From the NCBI RefSeq assembly GCF_014898815.1, contig NW_026515539.1, positions 3,348,001-3,412,000 of the forward strand: a DNA stretch of 64,000 nucleotides, in the 5' to 3' direction. This DNA is from Panonychus citri. Taxonomy: Eukaryota; Arthropoda; Arachnida; Trombidiformes; Tetranychidae. The notes beneath the pieces were generated by a model that did no database searches, had not been told where the DNA came from, and saw only the letters and a program-made list of their open reading frames with translations. Position numbers and translations under genes: made by a program. Shown piece by piece: positions 32,319 through 42,010 of the stretch. Position 1 is the stretch's first letter. Every line of letters begins with the position of its first letter.

Positions 32319-32722
32319 CGCAGAGGGTTGAAGCCACTGTCCTCGTTAATCGAGGTTGTGAGTTCGAGACCCGGTGATGCATTAGTCGAGGATGACCCAA
32401 TGAGAAAGAGAGGGCAGCACCCGTCAGCTGAAATGGCTCCTGCAAGGGAGTCAGCCTCCCTAGGTGGTGACACCTAGAAGGGGTAAGACGGGGGGAGAAT
32501 CGGCTCTGGGGAGCTAGTGACATACCGAGACATTTACTTACTTGTAAAATGAAAGATAGAGTAGATGAGTAACAATTAAAGAAAAAATAGTACCGTCACA
32601 GACGACTAGTAAGGTCCGCCGGCAAAGCGCAAGATAGCGCGGTCCGGTACCACTAGCCAACGTCGAGCAGTGCGGCACCACACGGCTGTTCGCAGAGTGG
32701 TGGAATGTCCGGAAACATAGAC
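32317..32722 (+). mobile_element. SINE-like insertion with a tRNA-like head
   Basis: About 400 bp, far richer in G+C than its surroundings and missing from the paralogous site near 25580. The first part looks tRNA-derived: TGGCGCAGAGGGTTGAAGC fits a pol III A box, and about 35 bases later GAGTTCGAGACCC fits a B box (GTTCGANNC). It runs to an ATTTACTTACTT tail at about 32534-32545. A second GC-rich part (about 32590-32715, with GGTCCGCCGGCAAAGCGC) may be another element in reverse, or the rest of a composite one. CT runs flank both ends. The family is not recognised. Confidence 0.6.
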
Positions 32723-33101
32723 CTAATCTCTCTCTCTCTATTTTCCTTTTCATTTGATTGTTTAGCTAATCTGTTGATTCTTTTACTTTGGAATCAGAGT
32801 TTTCGATCAGAACTTTTTTCCTTCTACTTTTACTTTTACTCTATGAAAGATGATGTTGTTGTTGATTTTATCCAGAATTCAATTGAAATTAATCACCAAG
32901 TTAATCGTTCAATTCTGATCTTTTCTGTTTTCAAACGTATTACAAAATTCAATCAATCTTAATCATGTTTAATCATGTTAATTGTCAACCGATTTATTTT
33001 TGGATAAACATTTCAATCTCGATGTATTTGATTTTGTCAAATCTATTATTTATGTAACATTGATGTATAATATTCTCCATTATTTCTTGATATTCTATTA
33101 G

Positions 33102-33835
33102 ATCCTCTTTTCAACTTAATGAATACCCGATGGACAATAAACGTCGAGGAAAATGTTTGATTTTCGCTCATAGTCACTTTCTTAGAGAATACAAAAAACC
33201 TATACCGATGTCTGAAAAATGTATTCAATACATAGAATCTTGTTTTAAAGGTTTAGAATTCGAGATTTGTAAATATAAAAATCTCACTATAGCACAAATC
33301 GCAGTCACTTTAAGCTCTGGTAAGTAAAAAGCATTTAATGTTGAATCTCCTCGATAATCAAGAAAAAATTTTTCTTTTCATTTCGAAGTATCGAAAGAAG
33401 ATCATTCGAACGCGGATTGTTTGGTTGTTTGTATTCAAACTCACGGAAGCTCGAGCTATTTACGTGCTTTCGATGGCAAATATAAAACTGAAATATTTTT
33501 CGACTCTTTCAATGCCGAAAATTGTCCTTCATTGGCTGGGAAGCCAAAAATATTTTTTATTGACGTAAGTTTATCGATAATCTAAATTTTTCAAAAAAAG
33601 ACCAGAGTTTTTCATTTATTCGAGCTCACTAATTGATAATATCGTAATTTTTTTCTTTGCCACTCTTTATTAGGCTTGTCGTGGTCATAAGGTAGATCCT
33701 GGTTTCGAAAAAATCAAAATGATAATATCATTGAAAAAAGAATCGCCTGAAGAATCAAATGAGGAATCGTTTGAAAATTGTAAGGTCGAAAACTTCAACT
33801 ATGCTCAGGCTTCTATAGTGCGAAATGGTGATTGA
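33102..33835 (+). CDS. Caspase-like protein, p20 part only (truncated)
   Basis: Three blocks, 33102-33319, 33389-33564 and 33674-33835, join in frame across GT-AG introns. The product follows the caspase p20 subunit: MDNKRRGKCLIFAHSHF, SKEDHSNADCLVV, the catalytic His in CIQTHGSS, NAENCPSLAGKPKIFF, then the active-site pentapeptide split over an intron as IDACRG, with Cys present and Asp where most caspases have Gln (QACRG). After an acidic linker (KKESPEESNEESFE) the frame stops at VRNGD, so the p10 subunit is missing. The sequence beyond the stop is an inverted piece of the arrestin 3' end, which appears to have cut the gene. No upstream exon was recognised before the AG acceptor at 33101. 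A partial inverted copy lies at 37910-38235. Confidence 0.7.
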
Positions 33836-33837
33836 GT

Positions 33838-34335
33838 TCAAGGTGACTTTTATCTGTCTCCAGTTCTTGTTGATAGTTTTAGAGGAAAACAATTAACTCT
33901 GATCAGCGATTGAAAAAATTAAGTTCAATTGAAAAGTGGTTTTTGTCTTGGAAGGTTAATCTATTCGAGATCTTCACTTTCTTGACGACGACGAGCAAAA
34001 TCTTTAAAAGTAAGATCAGTACTCATCTCTCAGGTCATTTTTTTCTTAAGGCACCTTAAGGTCACATGTTCTTGTTGAGGTAGATATGTCTGTTATATAG
34101 GATTTTGTTTCTTTAAAAACTAACCAAGATGTTAACAAAGTTTGCAGAAACAACATCTTTGTTTGAGATCATTTGTTTGGTAAATGCCAACATCAACATT
34201 TACCTTAACTAAGCGACTTATTCTTAGACCAAAAAATCAGAATTGAACTAGTTCTGAACAATTCAATTACTTTTTCTTACAGAAAACTGTCCAATAATTT
34301 CTCTTCAAAAAAATTCTGAAGTAGATCGATTCATT
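33838..34335. repeat. Inverted-repeat arm containing an arrestin tail fragment (partner 37110-37620)
   Basis: About 500 bp matched in reverse complement by 37110-37620. The first part (33838-34058) is the reverse of arrestin's last codons and 3' flank (landmark TTGACGACGACGAGCAAAAT). The second part, ACCAAGATGTTAACAAAGTT and onward, is of unknown origin. Confidence 0.8.
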
Positions 34336-34559
34336 CAAACTCCCATTCATAAACCTACTGAGAAAATTATAATTTCAAATCCACAAATCACAATCAATGT
34401 TCATCTATTTCTGATTAAACTTGTGAAAATTTCTTTTTCACTATTAATTCACAATAAGAGTATTTATCAACATGAGTATAGATTAGGACAAAATCAATAT
34501 TGAAAATAAATATTTATTTTCATTAGTATTTAAATGTACATGAATGATAGGATTGATTT

Positions 34560-35165
34560 TTGACGGTCGGCGGCTTAAGAAAAATGACCTAAGAGATGAG
34601 TACTGATCTTATTTTAAAAATTTTGCTCATCGTCGTCAAGAAAGTGAAGATCTCGAATAGATTAACCTTCAAGACAAAAACCCTTTTCAATTGTATATTA
34701 TTGTTTCAATCGCTTATCAGTTTTAATTGTTTTCCTCTAAAACTATCCACAAGAAGCGTATGACCTTAAGATTTTCAAGGTCATTTCCCGAAGGACACCT
34801 TTATAGGTCATTTTTGACGGTCGGCGGCTTAAGAAACAAATGACCTGAGAGATATGTACGGATCTTGATAGTTGATGGTTGATTGATACTGATCTAATGT
34901 TTGGGTCACAAGGTCATTTCCCGAAGGACACCTTTATAGATTATTTTAAGGTAATCATATTGAAGAGCGATGAAATTTACACAGAGTGATCTTAAAATGA
35001 CCTATAAAGGTTAATCTATTCGAGATCTTCACTTTCTTGACGACGACGAGCAAAATCTTTAAAAATAAGATCAGTACTCATCTCTCAGGTCATTTGTTTC
35101 TTAAGCCGCCGACCGTCAAAAATGACCTATAAAGGTGTCCTTCGGGAAATGACCTTGTGACCCAA
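34560..35165. repeat. Cluster of arrestin tail fragments and a short palindromic module
   Basis: The arrestin 3' end appears twice more here, once in each orientation (34562-34770 and 34995-35115). Between and beside them, the module AAGGTCATTTCCCGAAGGAC...TTTATA occurs forward near 34780 and 34910 and reversed near 35130. The same module and GACGGTCGGCGGCTTAAG recur near 38430-38480. No coding capacity. Confidence 0.65.
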
Positions 35166-35169
35166 ACAT

Positions 35170-37107
35170 TAACATGAGTGTACAGTTCTAAACAGTACAA
35201 CTTACCAATTCCAACCTTGCTTAGAGTTTTATAACTACACCGTTGAATATGTCTCATTATACTCTAAGTGTTATTCGTACTTTGAAAGTTTACCTGAACA
35301 AGTTAATTACGAACAGAAGCTCGTTGTTGGTAAATGGATGTTGGATGTTACTTTCAACACTTCGGTAATTAAAACTAAAAGAATTGGAATTTATATCACT
35401 CACACTTATGCCGAACTAGAGGAATCTCTGGGAAATCCCAGCTTCTTACAATTCGATACTGAGGTTAACAATCAAGCAGTGGCCACTTTCAAACGAACGG
35501 CAGTTCGTCGTCTTCCACCACCTTATGATACTGATTGTCTTTATTACGAACAATATGATTGTAATCATATTAAAACTTGCATGAGACATTGTATCATGAA
35601 TGTTTCATTCGCTGAGTATAAATCATGGTTCAGTCGAAGCTATGTCAAAATGAGGCCAGAATTTGAGAGCGGCTGGTTTACTAATCGGTCAGAAAAGGAG
35701 ATGTATGCCAATTGTTCAAAGAAATTCAATAGACCACCTTGTAATGATTACCATTATTTAGCTATATTGACCAGCGAGTTTAAATCGGAGATTCAACCTA
35801 ACGGAACTTTCCAGTTATCAGTGGCCTATCCTACGACACCGAAAATTGAAGTCTATTTCAATCCCCGATTTAAATTCATTGATATGGTCGTCTTTTTTGG
35901 TGGAATGTTCTATCTCTGGACTGGAATATCGCTGCTTATGGTTATTGTTTGGTGCATGCGAAAGTCTGATCGTCTTATTCGGGAATCGATAAATTATATC
36001 TTTCAAAAGAAGCAGAATCAATTACAGAATAATCTACGTACTCATGGGTCACCCTTACGAGCCAAAATTTCAGTTATTTCGAAAGGATGGACTGAAGATG
36101 AGGTCACTTCGAAACCTGTGCGACTTAATCAATTTACTTCACATGGATTAGCAACTTTCCGATCACCATAATTAAAAAAATTCAATCGACAACCTGTTAA
36201 TCTCTTGACTAACTTTTCATTATCTCCCGTTAGTCAACTCTCAATTAACTTTCATTGTAACTGTCTTCGATTAGCTAACATAATACATAATGTATGTTAG
36301 TCAATTGTTTGTCGAGGCAACCTGTTAATCTCTTGACTATTTTACTGTAACTACCTTCGATCAGCTAATCATAATGTTAGTCGATTGATTGTCGAGGTAC
36401 AAATTTACAATCAGCATTAAATTGTAACTGTCAAGTCATCGGATTTTATCATTTGATTCCTTAACAATCAACTGATCATCAACAACCTGTTTACCTCTAC
36501 TGGTTATTTATTTTTACTCAGCAATTTAAAACAAAAAAGTCAAACACAAAATGTAATGAGAGTAAAAAACAAAATTATTTTGATGTTAATTTGATTCCCT
36601 AATCAATGAAAATTTACAATTTCAATTGCAATTGCGATTGAAAATAAGATTATCATTTGATATGTTGATTGAACTAATCAACATTTTCCACCATCATGAT
36701 TAATAGAAGTGTATTAATCATATTCAAGTGATTATCCAACTATGATAACACTTATGAATGGAGGTAATAATAATACTAACTCCAGATAAATATAATAATA
36801 ATCATCTCATGAATAGGATTCTGATAAACGATTCACAATGTGAATAGTATCAATGTAATCATATTTTTTTTCGCATTAATTTTTGATCAACATGAATGGT
36901 TGAATAAATTTACCAATGATTAGATAATTAGATGTATATGAATGTGTAAATGATGAATAATATAATATATAAATTTACCTTTGAAACAATTGATGAGGGT
37001 TGACGTCCACAGGGCGATGGAAGAGTGTATTGTAACTTTCGGATCGCCATGGCCACCGAATTGCGTTTCTGAGGTTTTTCAAGTTCGTTGTCGGCGACAA
37101 ACATTGG
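35170..37107. repeat. 1.9-kb inverted duplicate of 21605-23400
   Basis: Contains DEG/ENaC copy 2, the matching 3' flank and the reverse of arrestin exon 1's last 130 bp with its donor (36967-37107). Order and spacing match the parent locus in reverse complement throughout. A short local triplication of AACCTGTTAATCTCTTGACT near 36190-36340 is specific to this copy. Confidence 0.85.
35173..36171 (+). pseudogene. 5'-truncated DEG/ENaC copy 2
   Basis: Open frame from about 35173 to the stop, beginning within the extracellular loop (CTVLNSTTYQFQPCLEFYN) and continuing through the second membrane helix to the same C-terminus as the intact gene (FTSHGLATFRSP). Only a few residues differ, for example EQKL for DRRF and IDMVV for IDTVV. 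The N-terminus and first membrane helix are missing, so it cannot form a normal subunit. Its 3' flank, running into a reversed piece of arrestin exon 1 (36967-37107), shows that the duplicated unit was the arrestin intron region, inverted. Confidence 0.85.
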
Positions 37108-37109
37108 CT

Positions 37110-37620
37110 GTAAATCGATCTACTTCAGAATTTTTTTGAAGAGAAATTATTGGACAGTTTTCTGTAAGAAAAAGTAATTGAATTGTTCAGAACTAGTTCA
37201 ATTCTGATTTTTTGGTCTAAGAATAAGTCGCTTAGTTAAGGTAAATGTTGATGTTGGCATTTACCAAACAAATGATCTCAAACAAAGATGTTGTTTCTGC
37301 AAACTTTGTTAACATCTTGGTTAGTTTTTAAAGAAACAAAATCCTATATAACAGACATATCTACCTCAACAAGAACATGTGACCTTAAGGTGCCTTAAGA
37401 AAAATGACCTGAGAGATGAGTACTGATCTTACTTTTAAAGATTTTGCTCGTCGTCGTCAAGAAAGTGAAGATCTCGAATAGATTAACCTTCCAAGACAAA
37501 AACCACTTTTCAATTGAACTTAATTTTTTCAATCGCTGATCAGAGTTAATTGTTTTCCTCTAAAACTATCAACAAGAACTGGAGACAGATAAAAGTCACC
37601 TTGAACTCAATCACCATTTG
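37110..37620. repeat. Inverted-repeat arm, partner of 33838-34335
   Basis: Reverse complement of 33838-34335 with high identity, carrying the arrestin tail fragment in the forward direction (GCTCGTCGTCGTCAAGAAAG). A second, shorter partial repeat of its middle (ACCAAACAAATGATCTCAAA) follows at 37672-37735. Confidence 0.8.
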
Positions 37621-37909
37621 GCATTTGCTTTTCATTTTCCAAACCGGTAAAACGGTTTGCAATCTCAGCATTTACCAAACAAATGATCTCAAACAAAGAT
37701 GTTGTTTCTGCAAACTTTGTTAACATCTTGGTTAGTGGTTTAAAGAACCAGCGCCCATTATGGCAGCCATATCCATCCCAACAAGAATATGTGACCCAAT
37801 AATCAGCCATAACTGGGTTTTTGTACTCAATACGTATTGAAGAGTCAGGTTCATCTTCTCTCTCTTCTTCAGATGATTCTTCAGGTGGTTCTTCAGGTTA
37901 ATCTCCTTC

Positions 37910-38235
37910 CTCTTCTCTAGATGATTCTTCAGGCGATTCTTTTTTCAATAATATTATCATTTTGATTTTTTCGAAACCATGATCTACTTTTTGACCACAA
38001 CAAGCCTAATAACAATGAAATGAATGATAATAGGAGTGACAAAGAAAAAATTCCGATATATTCAATTAGCTCAACACTCACAACACAATCAAAAATTTTC
38101 GGCATTGAAAGAGTCGAAAAATATTTCAGCTTTATATTTGCCATTGAAAGCACATAAATATCTCGAGCTTCCGTGAGTTTGAATGCTAACAACCAAACAT
38201 TCCGCGTTCGAATGATCTTCTTTTGATACTTCGAA
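37910..38235 (-). pseudogene. Caspase-like fragment (broken)
   Basis: On the minus strand the second and third exon blocks of the 33102 caspase-like gene can be read: SKEDHSNAECLVVSIQTHGS through FFDSFNAENF, followed by an early stop, and then ACCGQKVDHGFEKIKM after an AG acceptor. The active-site stretch reads ACCG rather than ACRG, and the CPSLAGKPK segment is missing. Exon 1 is absent. It is a decayed inverted copy. Confidence 0.65.
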
Positions 38236-38329
38236 ATGAAAAGAAAAAAGGAAAAGGAAAGAGAAAAACAATTAACTCTGATAAGCGATTGAAACAATAA
38301 TGTACAATTGAAAAGGGTTTTTGTCTTGA

Positions 38330-39200
38330 AAGGTTAATCTATTCGAGATCTTCACTTTCTTGACGACGACGAGCAAAATCTTTAAAAATAAGATCAGTAC
38401 TCATCTCTCAGGTCATTTGTTTCTTAAGCCGCCGACCGTCAAAAATGACCTATAAAGGTGTCCTTCGGGAAATGACCTTGTGACCCAAACATTAACATGA
38501 GTGTACAGTTCTAAACAGTACAACCTACCAATTCCAACCTTGCTTAGAGTTTTATAACTACACCGTTGAATATGTCTCATTATACTCTAAGTGTTATTCG
38601 TACTTTGAAAGTTTACCCAAACAAGTTTATTACGAACAGAAGCTCGTTGTTGGTAAATGGATGTTGGATGTTACTTTCAACACTTCGGTAATTAAAACTA
38701 AAAGAATTGGGATTTATATCACTCACACTTATGCCGAACTAGAGGAATCTCTAGGAAATCCCAGCTTCTTACAATTCGATACTGAGGTTAATAATCAAGC
38801 AGTGGCCACTTTCAAACGAACGGCAGTTACTCGTCTTCCACCACCTTATGATACCGATTGTCTTTATTACGAACAATATGATTGTAATCATATTAAAACT
38901 TGCATGAGACATTGTATCATGAATGTTTCATTCGCTGAGTATAAATCATGGTTCAGTCGAAGCTATGTCAAAATGAGGCCAGAATTTGAGAGCGGCTGGT
39001 TTACTAATCGGTCAGAAAAGGAGATGTATGCCAATTGTTCAAAGAAATTCAATAGACCACCTTGTAATGATTACCATTATTTAGCTATATTGACCAGCGA
39101 GTTTAAATCAGAGATTCAACCTAACGGAACTTTCCAATTATCAGTGGCCTATCCTACGACACCGAAAATTCAAGTCTATTTCAGTAAATTGTCATTTTGA
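38330..39200 (+). pseudogene. 5'- and 3'-truncated DEG/ENaC copy 3
   Basis: From about 38512 the frame again starts in the extracellular loop (CTVLNSTTYQ) and runs to PKIQVYFSKLSF, stopping before the second membrane helix. The upstream 180 bp are the same arrestin-tail and palindromic-module junction that precedes copy 2. Copies 2 and 3 are therefore direct repeats of each other with the same breakpoint. The product would be a soluble piece of the extracellular domain without a signal peptide. Confidence 0.8.
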
Positions 39201-39325
39201 CTCGTGAAATAGTGGGAAAAATCGAATTCAAATTTAATTTCAATTTCTTTTTTTTATTAGCTGACTAATTTCGGACTTATAAAATTTGATTTACTATAAC
39301 TAGGAAATACATGTAATAGTATTAA

Positions 39326-39428
39326 CGAGGTCGGAATCTGAAAGCTGCTCTAGCGCCCATTTTCCCAATCTTTTTCCTTTCAGCGTGTCAACGATCTTTA
39401 GTTAACAGTCCAGCTAATCTCATTTTCG
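39326..39428 (-). pseudogene. MRPS9 3'-end fragment (fourth copy)
   Basis: About 100 bp matching, on the minus strand, the last codons of MRPS9 (landmark CCCATTTTCCCAATCTTTTT, reverse of KKIGKMG). One block differs (GCGTGTCAACG where the others read GCGACTCGACG). No frame of use. Confidence 0.75.
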
Positions 39429-39487
39429 CAATAAAAAGAGCAAAAAGTTTGAGTACAATTCAAAAGAGTAAAAAAACTGACCAGAAC

Positions 39488-39594
39488 CACAATTAATTGA
39501 ACAATTAAGTCCATTTTCATATGTAGCTTGAACTTTAAGCCGAAAAAATCAGCTCAAAGTGAAAATATCGAGCTGATGGAAATATCTTGAGTCT
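39488..39594. mobile_element. Truncated copy of the 9.4-kb mariner-like MITE
   Basis: Matches the right half of 9412-9677 from AACAATTAAGTCCATTTTCA to the terminal GATATC..GAGTCT arm, followed by TA. The left arm is missing. Several substitutions separate the copies. Confidence 0.7.
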
Positions 39595-39809
39595 TACCAA
39601 AAAATCTTCAAGAATCACATGTATGGTAAAAAGAACGAGCAAATAGAAACAGAACGATTAATCGATATTCTTTTTTTGTATCGATAAAAATCGACAAAAA
39701 TATCGATATCGATAATATCGCCCATCTCTAACTCATGCAGTCAAACATTATCAGTCCTATTGATGTTAATGTTGTTTTTGTACAATTTTCTGCTTCATTT
39801 ATTAATTTT

Positions 39810-40085
39810 GTGGTTTTGTCTCAATTAATTCATTATTTCGGACAGTGAAAAAGTCACACACTATCTAGTTTTTGTACCAATTCATTGATTCGGAGTAATT
39901 AATTTAGGAAAATAGTGATTTTGATTACAATTGGCTTTCCTTACAATCATCAACTCACCGCTTAGTCACTTGATCACTAAAAACTGTTATAATTTTCAAA
40001 TCTTCATCATTTAATTCATTGATAAAATTCAGTTGAGACCCTGAAGGTACTAAAATGGACCAACCAGAAACTTCGTAAGTAATTT
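39810..40085. repeat. 275-bp direct repeat of the foldback centre (30410-30690)
   Basis: Starts at TCATTATTTCGGACAGTGAA and ends at ACTTCGTAAGTAATTTAA, with nearly complete identity. At 30690 the sequence runs on into the foldback right arm; here it runs into the DEG/ENaC 5' flank. Its boundaries suggest an independent element on which the foldback arm abuts. Confidence 0.75.
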
Positions 40086-40117
40086 AATTTGAATATTTTT
40101 CATAATTAGTGAGATGA

Positions 40118-40905
40118 AGGAGGAGAAATTATCATTATCTGTCCACTGTCATCAACCAATTCCTTTGATAAATGTCGAGGTCTATGCGAGTTTTTCGTTG
40201 ATTCGAGATCAGCAAATCCAGACATGATTTTAGTGGAAAATGAATGAATGATTAACTAATTGAGCGAAATAATCACCTGTTGATTTATTTGAATATTTTT
40301 AGATACTGAAGCTAGTCGATCGAGTCATTCAGTCAGTCGATCAGCAAGCGACTCGAGTCGAAGCCGAAAATCAATCAACTCGGTCGACTGAAGTTAGTCG
40401 ACTTAAATGCAAAATTAATTTGAATTTCGAGTCATATCGTCCATTCAAAAATCAAGTTTACCAACTGATAGATTTTCTGGTTTTGAATTTTGTATAAAAA
40501 GTTTCAATTAGCCCCAGAGAAATGTGAAAATGCAGTTTTCAAAGGGAAATCTTACAAGGCTTATACCAAACTTTTTTCTCTGTTTGAATTCAATTAATTT
40601 CTTAAGTTTGAGTCGACTAGTGAGTCGCAAAAACTTGCGAGTCAGTCGTCAGTGTTTCGACTAGCTTCGGTATCTAAATATTTTTCTCTAAAATATACAA
40701 ACACATTAGAAACAAGAATACCCAATCTAAATGGTTAGGAATTGAATGGATCGCAATTTGAATTGTCTAATGATTGTCTTTCTATCACGATTGTCAAATG
40801 GTATCGAATTGATTTTAAATTGCTAGAGTTTCTAATAATTTTTCTCGATGTCACAATTTAGTTAATTTTCGTACAATATGTGAGCAATTTCCGGTCCATC
40901 CGAAG
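40118..40905. repeat. Copy of the DEG/ENaC 5' end and flank, interrupted by a MITE
   Basis: Direct repeat of about 23790-24185 (landmarks GATAAATGTCGAGGTCTATG, AGCAAATCCAGACATGATTT, and GTGAGCAATTTCCGGTCCAT). It covers the first about 35 codons of the channel gene on the minus strand, but no more. The element at 40300-40676 splits it. Confidence 0.8.
40300..40676. mobile_element. 377-bp hAT-like MITE with 8-bp target duplication
   Basis: Ends are TAGATACTGAAGCTAGTCGA at the left and, in reverse complement, TAGATACCGAAGCTAGTCGA at the right. AATATTTT stands on both sides (40292-40299 and 40677-40684). The unoccupied version of the same site occurs near 23957 and 31447 in this window, with a single AATATTTT before CTCT. 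Eight-base duplications and termini starting TAG fit the hAT superfamily. Subterminal GTCGACT/AGTCGACT words are repeated. No open frame. Confidence 0.8.
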
Positions 40906-41090
40906 TAAATTTTAAAAGAGATGAAGACAAAAGAAACATTAAACTAAACAAGAGAAACATGAAGAGAGAAAAGATCAACTTTAATAATCTTAAATTGTAA
41001 TTGATTAATTATCATTTTCTTTTTCGTACCATTTGTGAAATTAGTTCCCAGCCCGCTCGATCTTTCTCTGGCTCAAGTTTTGAATACTCG

Positions 41091-42010
41091 ATGAACCATC
41101 AACGTCGAGGAAAATGTATAATATTCAATCACAAGCATTTCGATATGGTTGAAAAGTGTTTCAAAAAAATGAATGATCATCCAGAGAATGAAAATGATGT
41201 TCGGTCATTGGAATCTTGTTTTGGAGGTTTAGGATTCGAAGTGTTCATTCATGAAGATCTCAAGAAAGCCGAAATCAAATTGGTTCTTGAAGCGTGTAAG
41301 TAAAAAGAGATTCCAAATCGAGGTCATTCTGGTCATTCAGTGAGAATAAGGTTTCAGAATCATTTGATGATCAGAATAACCTTGATATCAAAGCACTATT
41401 ACTAACTCTTTTGTTTAAACCTTTTCTAAATTATTTTTTATTCACAAAGTATCGAAAGAAGATCATTCGGATGCTGATTGTTTGGTTTTCTGTTTTATTA
41501 CCCTTAAAATGGATCAAGGTTTATCGGCTAAAGATGAGAAACTTTCACTTGGAATTCTTTCCAAACTTTTCAACGCAAAAAGTGCCCTACATTGGCTGGG
41601 AAACCGAAATTGTGTTTCATTCAGGTCAGTTCATTGATAATTATCTAAATTTTCCACTAATTATTCTATGGATTTTTTCTCAGTTATTTCCTTATAAATG
41701 TAAATGGATGCGTCATAAGGGCTTTCTTGATGGAGAGGCGTTGATTAAACATTATGAACCCGAAATTCTAGGTTTACATTTCAAAATTGGATTATCTCCT
41801 GATTTCTTTGTTTCATATTCTCAATCCTCGTACATACAAACTCTAGTAAATAATATTAACGAGTTTGGTTCGAAATTATCAATAATTGATATTTTTATGA
41901 AAATCAATCACGAATCTTCTGATTCAAAGAAGAAAGAAGCGTTTGTAACGAGTATCTTTACACTAACTCGACGACTTGTGCTTAAACCCAAGACTTCAAC
42001 TGATCAGTAA
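41091..42010 (+). CDS. Caspase-like protein without catalytic residues (pseudocaspase)
   Basis: Three blocks: 41052/41091-41295, 41450-41625 and 41684-42010. The p20 fold is clear (MNHQRRGKCIIFNHKHFD, FGGLGFEVFIHEDLKKAEI, LSKEDHSDADCLVF) and so is a p10 fold (SPDFFVSYS, NINEFGSKLSIIDIFMKINH, SIFTLTRRLVLKPK). The catalytic His position reads FITLKMD where the sister has IQTHGSS. The Cys pentapeptide is lost: FIQ is followed after the intron by LFPYKCKWMRHKGF. The substrate loop SWRN...GSWF of p10 is also deleted. One frame break lies in GCAAAAAGTGCC (41576-41587); adding one A restores KKCPTLAGKPKLCFIQ. A non-proteolytic regulator, or a decaying gene, are both possible. The start is taken at the Met before NHQRRG; an AG at 41050-41051 would allow an upstream exon. 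Confidence 0.7.

Larger units (their letters stand above)
31445..33065. repeat. Second copy of the arrestin intron 1 segment, with insertion
   Basis: Direct repeat of 24780-25910, preceded by about 55 bp of the DEG/ENaC 5' flank (TTTTTCTCTAAAAGTCACAA). A roughly 400-bp insertion and an expanded CT tract lie at 32233-32722. It ends at about 33065, where the caspase-like gene begins. Arrestin exon 2 is not included, so no arrestin protein is encoded. Confidence 0.8.

Noticed and set aside
32317..32390. Possible functional tRNA gene
   Set aside because: A- and B-box-like words are present but the T stem and acceptor stem do not pair well and no CCA-side partner is seen; a SINE head fits better.
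32210..32523. Two minus-strand open frames rich in Arg-Glu repeats
   Set aside because: They are the translation of the CT/GA microsatellite and the SINE-like insertion; no domain and no splice context.
33338..33568. Plus-strand 76-residue open frame overlapping caspase exon 2
   Set aside because: Wrong frame; the caspase motifs THGSS and CPSLAGKPK are read in another frame joined by splicing.
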